DNA of 64,000 nucleotides, from contig CAIIXF020000012.1 in the NCBI GenBank assembly GCA_903813345.2, forward strand, positions 34,114,572-34,178,571. The letters run 5' to 3'. Positions 56,428-64,000 of the stretch are shown here, in pieces. Source of the DNA: Owenia fusiformis (taxonomy: Eukaryota > Annelida > Polychaeta > Sabellida > Oweniidae). The notes beneath the pieces were generated by a model, which saw only the letters and a program-made list of their open reading frames with translations, was not told the origin of the DNA and searched no databases. Positions within the stretch are counted from its first letter, which is position 1. Every line of letters begins with the position of its first letter. Both the position numbers and the translations under genes were made by a program.

Positions 56428-57843
56428 TGGCAAAAGCAACAGTGATCTCCTATATTGAAAAATCAATTTTTACAATATAACTGTATCCCTACCAAACATG
56501 AACACACGACCAGTTCTCATTTTTGACAATCTTTATTAAATTATTGCGGCGTTAAGTTCAGGCTCTTTAATTCACAGAATGCCTTATTGTAGACAGACTT
56601 GAATCTTCTCTTTATCCCCAACTTTATCTCGACTCTAATCAACTTGTCTTTGAAGTCACTATCTTGAGAAGATGCAGTAAACAAGGCCAATGACGTAGTT
56701 CAACTAAATGTTGAGTACGGTTATTGATTACGATGTTTTTTCCTGATAACACCCTTTTTAATCATTGATGCCATGCTTTAAATGTGGGAGTCGTATATCT
56801 CTTAGTATAAGATATTTTGTTGTTGCATTTATTGCCTTCATAAGTTACTGACATTGCATGGGCATAGCCAGGTGGGTGCTATGGGTGTGATCGCCATTAC
56901 TTTTATACAATGTAGATTTTTAAAAAATTTCCAGGGGTGATCCCCCATACCCCCTTTTTGGGGCTCACTGACCACTCACAGTGATGCAAACTCAAAAATT
57001 CGCACCCCCTTGACATTTGCAAGCTAAGACCCTTAGGACATCGACACCATATTCCCCTGAACTCCCCTGAAAAGCAAATTGCAGCTACATTTTGCATGTA
57101 AATGCTTATGGAATTCTCAGAGCTATGTCATCACCCACCATCAAAACGAATTTGTCATATTATTGCACTTTATGCCTTCATAAGTACCTGCCATTAATTG
57201 TGTTTCTTGAAACTCCCCTGAAAAATCAATGGCATCTACTTATGCAGTCATTTATATCTTATCAGTGTCCATGTAATAATGTCACAGTGATGACTTCTCA
57301 GAGAATGATAATTATTACTCCTAGGCTTTGGTCTCCAGGGTTAGGAAGTGGTTAACCTGATTTGTGCAATTAGTTTCTGAGGATTTTTTCTCTGATTGAA
57401 TGATGGTAAACCATCTGTTACCTTATGCAACAGTCATGTGACCATCATCGACCAATCAGCTGTTAGGAATTCTCCCTGGCTGTGATATCCTCTTGGGATT
57501 GATGGGAACACTTTGTGTATATTTACTATGCTACGTTTGCATGCTTTGGCATTCTTATAGGAGAGAGAGAGCAAAGTGGCAGGTGATATCTGGTTCATTT
57601 ATTCATTTATACATCTAAATCAATTCGATTTTTTTGAGGAGTAGACGGATATAAACTTTTTTACAAATTTTACAAATCATTGGTGGGGTTATCATCAGAT
57701 GGCCATTGTTGATGAAACCGCAAGAGTTCGCTGTAAACTGTAAGTTGGTCTTGATTTACACAGATATAAATTGTAAATACATGTTCATACTAATATTTTA
57801 TTTGTTAATTTTTTGTTAATTGTGGTCCACTTGTTTATGGTAT
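56428..57843. other. AT-rich stretch without recognised genes
   Basis: No TIR element or coding exon that I can support. A possible 22-nt micro-exon between CATTCTTATAG and GTGATATC at about 57561-57582 is noted but not called. Confidence 0.4.
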
Positions 57844-58337
57844 TACTGTAAAACGGGTATTGTTAGCGAGGGGTAATTGTTAGCGATTGTTAGCGATCGC
57901 TATAGTTTCGCTAAAAATTCAATTCGCTAAAATAAACCGATGTTAAAATAAACCGGGCGCTAAAATTTGCAAATTCCCGGGAAACTACATGAATACTAGT
58001 ATTAAAGGAGCTTTTCGTTCAGTGCTCGACCTCCGGTTTGTAATTTGAAAAAGGTAAATATTTTTAAATCGTATGTTTCTTTCAATATCTGAAGGATAAA
58101 TAGCCATCCATCCAGTTTGGACCAATACCATGTGCGTTAGAAGTCTTACATTTTGATAATTCCTCTGTCATGTCCGTTATTCATTCTTCTGCCATAAATG
58201 ATAAAATTTCGATACATTTCGCTAATTTGATTTCTTAAAGATTAATCTTCATTTCGCTAAAATTTCCCGCGCTAAAACCCCCTAAAATTGAAAAATCGCT
58301 AAAATTTCCCGGTGTCAAAATTACCCGTTTTACAGTA
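57844..58337. mobile_element. TACTGTAAAACGGGTA TIR element with TA ends
   Basis: TACTGTAAAACGGGTA and its perfect inverse bound 494 bp. CGCTAAAAT and its variants occur about ten times near both ends. No transposase. The TA borders fit the Tc1/mariner/IS630 group. Confidence 0.75.
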
Positions 58338-60547
58338 TTTAATTTCTTTAAATGAAATCAAAGCACAGCACTTAAAGTCATATATCATATTCTTAAAAGC
58401 CTATATTGCCTATATTTTCACAATTTTAGAAGAAAAATAATGTCTGACATGGTATTTTTTATAAAATGTTGGCCTTGTGCCTGACTGGTATATGCTTTTA
58501 TTAACACTTTGGATGTTATTAAATAACAAATTCATCCGTACAGAAATAATGAACTGTAAACAAAACAATACACCTGTCATGTTACATTCAGTTTGGGTTG
58601 TAATTTTAGCAAAATTTTTCCTTGAAATAAAAGTTTCATGGAGTGATATGTTTTATGTCAGTTAGTAGTCTAGGATTATGTCTCTTGACCACCCCACCCC
58701 TTCTTTTCAGTTTCATCTCCAGGGGTGAGGCCTGAAAGGGGGGGGGGGGCGTCACAAAATCTTGAAGTCTAGGTTAAAATCTTAGGCTGTTTTTAGTTTT
58801 AAGGTAGGAAATCCATTTACTGTCTAGCAATAATGAACGAGACATCCAGAGATTTGTGTCACTGTGTCAAGGGTGAACACGTGTATTTTTATTGAAAATC
58901 AATACGAGAAGCTATTCTATTCTTTTATTTTCAAAACATTCATTTATATTACTTTTTTTATGTGGATCAGATGGAATTTTATTGATTTATGAATAAGCTG
59001 AATGGTTTCCATGGTTATTCAATACAATAGGCGTATACTATAATACTTCAGAAATTGACTTTAAAAAGGAGTGGGGGGGGGGTTACATTGGAGTAGCAAA
59101 ACATGAGGCAGGAGAGGCAATCACCTCACCAAAATTTTAAAAATAAATTTTAATAAATTTTAATTCAGACTTACGCGTATATTTATTCGAAACTGTGAAA
59201 AAGAAGTATTTACCTTAAATTTGCCTCACCAGTTTAATTTTGCCTCATCAATTTAAATTTGCCTCACCTATTATTACTATTATAGGTCCTGGCTATGCCC
59301 TGGTGTGGCATAGTATGGAAAATTTGATTAGTGCAAGAGCATAGCCCAGGATCTCATTTAGGTGAAGAAAATGTGAATAAGGGAGACAAAAATTGAGTTG
59401 AGACTATCAATTCTACTTCTTTTACTATATTCTATCAACAAATCTCTTTGAAGATTTCACGATGTACAGGAGTTTCACTAGAATTTCTCACAACAGGCAA
59501 AATTAATGGAAATAATAAATTTAACATGGAAAAGTTGAAAAGTCCCAAAAACATTAGGCGATTTTGTGAAAACAACCGGTGAAATTCACCTGTGCCCCTG
59601 TAACCCCTGATGTTGCTTGCTAAAATGAGTTAATTATGACCACCTATTGAAAACTATGTGCAAACTCATTGTTCATCCTGAACCAGGGTGGATGATAATG
59701 ACAACCATGATCCAGCACTATGTGGCCAAGCGCAATGTGGCCCAGCACTATGTGGCCCAGCACTAATGGCCCAGCACTATGTGGCCCAGCACTGTCTATG
59801 GCTCCTCTATTGTTCAAGTCAATATTGGCAAACAGCCTTCTTACTTGAGAACAGGCCTGATAATAGTACAATAACATCATTTCAAAGGCCAATATAGTGA
59901 AATATTAGGAATCTCGATACCTCAGATGGACTTCAAGGTAATCTATTCAAACCTGATATTGAAATACAATACAGGATTTACAATAAGAAAAAATAGTATA
60001 GCTTTTAGAAGCAGTCAATAACATACCAGAAGCAATTAATAATATAAAAGCATACTATATTGGTTAATGGTAGAGTTCTTAGATATAAGACAAGTATTAA
60101 GATGTATACAGGTGTAGGATTTCATATATGTTGCTTCTAGGCAATATGTGGAATTGTATTGTTCCTTCTGCTACTCATCGCATTTTTCTGCCTTCAACTA
60201 GAAACATCATGGTAGAAAGAAGCTAGAAGGCCATGATTTCTCATGGTGTCAGTAGTTGAATGTTCTAGAAGCAGATTAGGGATTTTGATCCTTGAATATA
60301 ATCAGTAGATTTGTGGTCCTTGATCACTAGAAATTCAAATTCAATGGTCCTCGTACCTGAAGAGATTGTTTATCACCTATAAGGACCATTCGATTTTAAT
60401 TATTACAGGGCCTACAAAAAATAACAGTTTTATGTGAAATCTAACTATACTTTTAATTTAGATAATTAATCTACTCTGATTTATATCTGAAAACTAGACC
60501 ACACATGTCACATCCATTCATAACAAACAATTATTGTACTAGTCATC
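58338..60547. other. AT-rich stretch with small repeats
   Basis: G runs at 58739 and 59074, a repeated TTGCCTCACC word at 59221-59271 and the minisatellite at 59703. No gene recognised. Confidence 0.45.
59703..59795 (+). repeat. 17-bp minisatellite (CCAGCACTATGTGGCC)
   Basis: Five to six units of CCAGCACTATGTGGCC with changes (AAGCGCAATGTGG, CACTAATGG). Confidence 0.8.
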
Positions 60548-60650
60548 TAAATCACACTACTATACCTAACACCTAGAAATGCATAAGATACTTTGTTTGT
60601 CTAATTGAATTGTTTAATATATTTTTGAAAGTGCCTTACTAGCATCTAAT
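60548..60650. repeat. Dispersed repeat, copy 2 (mate at 2217-2325)
   Basis: ACCTAGAAATGCATAAGATA and TTGTTTGTCTAATTG are shared in the same orientation with the copy 58 kb away. Confidence 0.55.
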
Positions 60651-60885
60651 TTTCAACCGATAAACCTTTCATAAGGAACAGACAAATAAAAACAAATACA
60701 TAATCATTACTAATAAGCCAAATGGGTTGCTCATGAACACCAAATGCAAGGTATGGTAGTGTGTAAATGTCACAGCAACTGATTTGCTTTCAACTTTTCA
60801 ACTCTGACTTGACTCCAGCTACAGTGCTGTACCCACCCCCCCCCCCCCCTCCTGTGCCCCCAGACTATTTTAAGTATATCATATT

Positions 60886-61066
60886 CATAGGCATATCGCC
60901 CGGTAGGCTGGGTACGCACAGGCGTACCAGATGGTTGCAAATTTCGCTCCAAAAACAACCAAATTTCAAAATTTTCCCCAGCCACCCTAAACGCTCGTTT
61001 TTTGCTTCGCTCGACTCTTGTTCCCGCTGTGGCTTACTACTTAGAAATATAGCGCTACGCCCGTGA
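60886..61066. mobile_element. Decayed TIR element (CATAGGC...GCGCTACGCCCGTG)
   Basis: CATAGGCATATCGCCCGGTA and the approximate inverse AGCGCTACGCCCGTG bracket about 180 bp containing GCTTCGCTCGACTC. The ends resemble hAT MITEs of marine animals. Confidence 0.4.
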
Positions 61067-62274
61067 TATTGTGACTTAAGTCTCAAGATATGTATCATAT
61101 TGTTACATAATATATCATTGGATTCCTATTTCTCATATACTAGCCACAGGCTTGGTGATTCATAAGAGGTTACTATAGTTATGCCATTGTGCATTCAAAT
61201 AATAGCATCCGTAACTAATGCTGACCATAGTGACACACCATTGATGAAAATTAACTTTACGTACGTATGCAATTGGTTTCATGATCGGTCTGGTGATGTG
61301 TTTCGATGTTTGTAATAACACACTAATGAAAAAGGTGTTACCTCTCTGCATCGGTCTCTAATGAATCTCTGCTTTTTATGTCAATTGTTTTGTGTTGATG
61401 ATAACTATCTCACCTTACCTTCTTCTATTTGGCCACTATATCGTGGCCTTCGTCCAAAGATATGTTTTTTACTGCTGTATATGGGTCATGTCGTAATCAT
61501 AAAATTTGAAATCAAATGTTCGCCATTTTTCCATATCACAATTTGAATTGCGAGTTTTGGTCTTATATATTACCTCACCAAATATTCCAAAACAAACATA
61601 AAGTGATCAATGTATTAGTTCACATCTTCTGGATCGCTAACTTAGAATTTACAGCAGTTACTAATGTCAGTCGTTAAAGAAATTTCAATCAGTTTTCAAA
61701 TATCACCATTTTTCTTGGAGCAGTTTGTTTTAATTTTAGACAAAATCATGCAATATCTCATCAAGGAGCTAATTAGTTCCTTTTCAATTCATGAAATTAA
61801 ACATCACGGTTTTTACAATATTACTTAAATTTATTGAACCCCGACTAGAAATTTTACAATAGTTCACGGTGTTCCAGATGGAATTACTTCTAGCCAAGAA
61901 TTGGCTAGAGACCTGAGTAAATCTCACCGAATGAAGTTTGTAGGGATATAGAGAAGCCATTTGTTTGTTCTTTTGAATATGGCTGCTCACTTAAATATGG
62001 CTGCCATTTTTTCATAAAAAATGTAATCTTTGAGAAATCAAATACCAGTTGTCAGATTTTGTGCAAATATCATACTAGGCTGCTTTTAGTTTTATGTGCT
62101 GATGTCTTAAAGGAGGACTCAATATGGCTGCTTAATTCAAAATGGCTGAAAGGTGAAAAATAATTCACGATAACTCAAAAGTCAAAACTCGAGTCAAAAT
62201 CAGAGTTGAAAACAAAAATAGATTTTCAAACTATTTGATTATTAGAGTTGCCAATTTACAGTACCACCACTCGT
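61067..62274. other. Intergenic or intronic stretch, nothing recognised
   Basis: AT-rich; repeated AATATGGCTGC words at 61976-62130. No gene or complete element seen. Confidence 0.4.
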
Positions 62275-62345
62275 GTCATGTCAAGTCATTCTCATGATGT
62301 CAAGTCATTCTCATGATGTCAAGTCATTCACATGATGTCAAGTCA
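62275..62345 (+). repeat. 21-bp minisatellite (ATGTCAAGTCATTCTCATG)
   Basis: Four units of about 19-21 bp. Confidence 0.8.
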
Positions 62346-62370
62346 AATTCTGACTTACTTTAGTATTTTT

Positions 62371-63695
62371 ATGTCACCACCAAAAGTGGTGACATATTGT
62401 TATGGTCTCCGTTTTTTTGCGACGGCGTCCGGCGGTTGGAGGTTGGCGTCCGGCGTCTGTAACAATTTCTTACAACTTCCTATTACTTAACAAATACTGT
62501 TTAGATTGACTTCAATTTTTTTCTAAATCATCTACATGTTCTCAGAAGTTCAAATCTGACTTTAGATTTGACATTTGACCTTCAATGACCTTCTCAAGGT
62601 CAAAAAGGTCTTTTTTCAACTTGCTTCACATTGACTAAAATTTTTTTCAAAATCATCTACATGTTCTCAGAAATTCATATCTGACTTTAGATTTGACTTT
62701 AGATTTGACATTTGACCTTCAAATCTGACTTTAGATTTGACATTTGACCTTCAATGACCTTCTCAAGGTCAAAAAGGTCAAAAAGGTCTGTTTTCAACTT
62801 GCTTCAAATTGACTAAATTTTTTTTTCAAAATCATCTACGTGTTCTCAGAAATTCAAATCTGACTTTAGATTTGACTTAAGATTTGACATTTGACCTTCA
62901 ATGACCTTCTCAAAGTCAAAAAAGGTCAAAAAGGTCTTTTTTCAACTTGCTTCAAATTGACTAAATTTTTTTTTCAAAATCATCTACATGTTCTCAGAAA
63001 TTCAAATCTGACTTTAGCTTTGACATTTGACCTTCAATGACCTTCTCAATGTCAAAAAAGGTCAAAAAGGTATTTTTTCATCTTGCTTCAAATTGACTAA
63101 ATTTTTTTTTCAAAATCATCTACATGTTCTCAGAAATTCAAATATGACTTTAGATTTGACTTCAGATTTGACATTTGACCTTCAATGACCTTCTCAAGGT
63201 CAAAAAAGGTCAAAAAGGTCTTTTTTCAACTTGCTTCAAATTGACTAATTTCTTTTTTCAAAATCATCTACATGTTCTCAGAAATTCAAATCTGACTTTA
63301 GATTTGACATTTGACCTTTAATGACCTTCTCAAGGTCAAAAAAGGTCAAAAAGGTCTGTTTTCAACTTGCTTCAAATTGACCAAATTTTTTTTTCAAAAT
63401 CATCTACATCTTTTCAGAAGTTCAAATTTGACTTTACAAGTTCTCAGAAGTTCAAATCTGACTTTAGATTTGACCTTTGACCTCCAATGACCTTTTCAAG
63501 GTCAAAAAGGTCTTTTTTCAACTTGCTTCAAATTTACTTAATTTTTTTTTCAAAATCATCTACATGTTCTCAGAAGTTCAAATCTGACTTTACATTTGAC
63601 ATTTGACCTTCAATGACCTTCTCAATGTCAAAAAAGTCAAAGAGGTATTTTTTCAACTTGCTTTAAATTGACCAAATTGTTTTAGGTGGTGACAT
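62371..63695. mobile_element. 1.3-kb element with 11-bp TIRs and an internal tandem array
   Basis: ATGTCACCACC at the left and GGTGGTGACAT at the right are perfect inverted ends. The left end is itself a hairpin (ATGTCACCACCAAAAGTGGT...GACAT). It is followed by a short GC-rich segment (GCGACGGCGTCCGGCGG) and then the array. A deleted relative lies at 50023. Confidence 0.6.
62510..63680 (+). repeat. Tandem repeats of about 125-180 bp (eight copies)
   Basis: AATCATCTACATGTTCTCAG recurs at about 62526, 62652, 62832, 62980, 63115, 63264, 63400 and 63557. Sub-words GACTTTAGATTTGAC, TTTGACCTTCAATGACC and AAGGTCAAAAAGGTC also multiply inside units, so the period varies. Confidence 0.85.
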
Positions 63696-64000
63696 TTTGT
63701 CATGTTAATGCCTTGTTAATATACATGTAATCAGTAGATAAGCACCTGATGGACCATAAATTGGATAAATAATGCCAAAGTTAAATCAGTTTTAATGAAC
63801 TACTTTTACTGTCTTTCTGGCCATGCAAGGGTTAATCAAATTAAACGAAATGTCACAATGCTTTTGTCAAGGTTGCCACCTTCAAATAACCTTCTACAGT
63901 ACTTGCCCTTTGTTATTAATGTGAGTTATTAACGGGATCACAGCTAAATGTCAGGGACAATTCTGACATTATTTTATGCTTCATTAATTTATAGTTCTTC
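63696..64000. other. Right edge, nothing recognised
   Basis: AT-rich, no exon or repeat that I can support. Confidence 0.4.

Noticed and set aside
55862-56466. Open frames on both strands in the 27-bp minisatellite
   Set aside because: A period divisible by three keeps frames open by chance. The products are nine-residue repeats without start context.
1-64000. tRNA or rRNA genes
   Set aside because: Read for B-box-like GGTTCGA words. The only good tRNA match is the LTR primer-binding site, which is complementary to a tRNA and is not a tRNA gene.

Overview
The window is genomic DNA from an animal, most likely a marine invertebrate (deuterostome or lophotrochozoan; the sequence does not let me name the species). 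The evidence is AT-rich DNA, GT-AG spliced genes of metazoan type (a secreted collagen/MAM protein, a PHYHD1-like dioxygenase, a Golgi 2-O-sulfotransferase of the HS2ST/UST type) and a dense, diverse load of DNA transposons, MITEs, an RT-REL non-LTR retrotransposon and a short LTR retrotransposon. There is no bacterial-style operon and no CRISPR array.

Left third (1-24 kb) holds the cellular genes, all on the minus strand. A collagen-MAM gene starts at 7732 and runs left past the MAM exon at 627, leaving the window before its stop. A PHYHD1-like gene can be assembled as seven exons with matching phases from 18551 to 9887, giving a complete 303-residue protein. Its first intron holds a 4.4-kb satellite of about 51 copies of an 86-bp unit, with a recent 1.2-kb higher-order duplication inside it. 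An intronless 454-residue sulfotransferase gene lies at 20703-22067 between a pair of inverted repeats.

Middle (24-29.3 kb): a full-length non-LTR element with one 1140-residue ORF (zinc finger, RT, CCHC knuckle, restriction-like endonuclease) is joined head to tail to the identical 3' part of a second copy. To its right (29-52 kb) I find almost no genes, only one candidate 5' exon with a start codon at 46351-46448. This stretch is filled with non-autonomous DNA elements, many with target-site duplications (TSDs) that can be read directly: 8-bp at 32050-32460; 5-bp at 36306, 45668 and 48514; 6-bp at 41267; TAA at 44351; TA for the MITE family and several others. One TIR element at 42450 contains about 20 copies of a 41-bp repeat.

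Right end (52-64 kb): a 2.5-kb LTR retrotransposon (52509-55042) has identical-looking 421-bp LTRs, a primer-binding site matching tRNA-Leu(UAA) and a 4-bp TSD. It carries only one ORF, a small protein with N-terminal zinc knuckles followed by a coiled coil, and has no pol. It sits inside an older MITE. Beyond it are a 27-bp minisatellite, further TIR elements and a 1.3-kb element built of ~125-180-bp repeats between short TIRs.

Most remarkable: the gag-like-only LTR element, the tandem RT-REL arrangement, the intronic satellite, the secreted collagen-MAM architecture with a freshly amplified 54-bp unit, and several TIR elements with amplified or GC-rich interiors.
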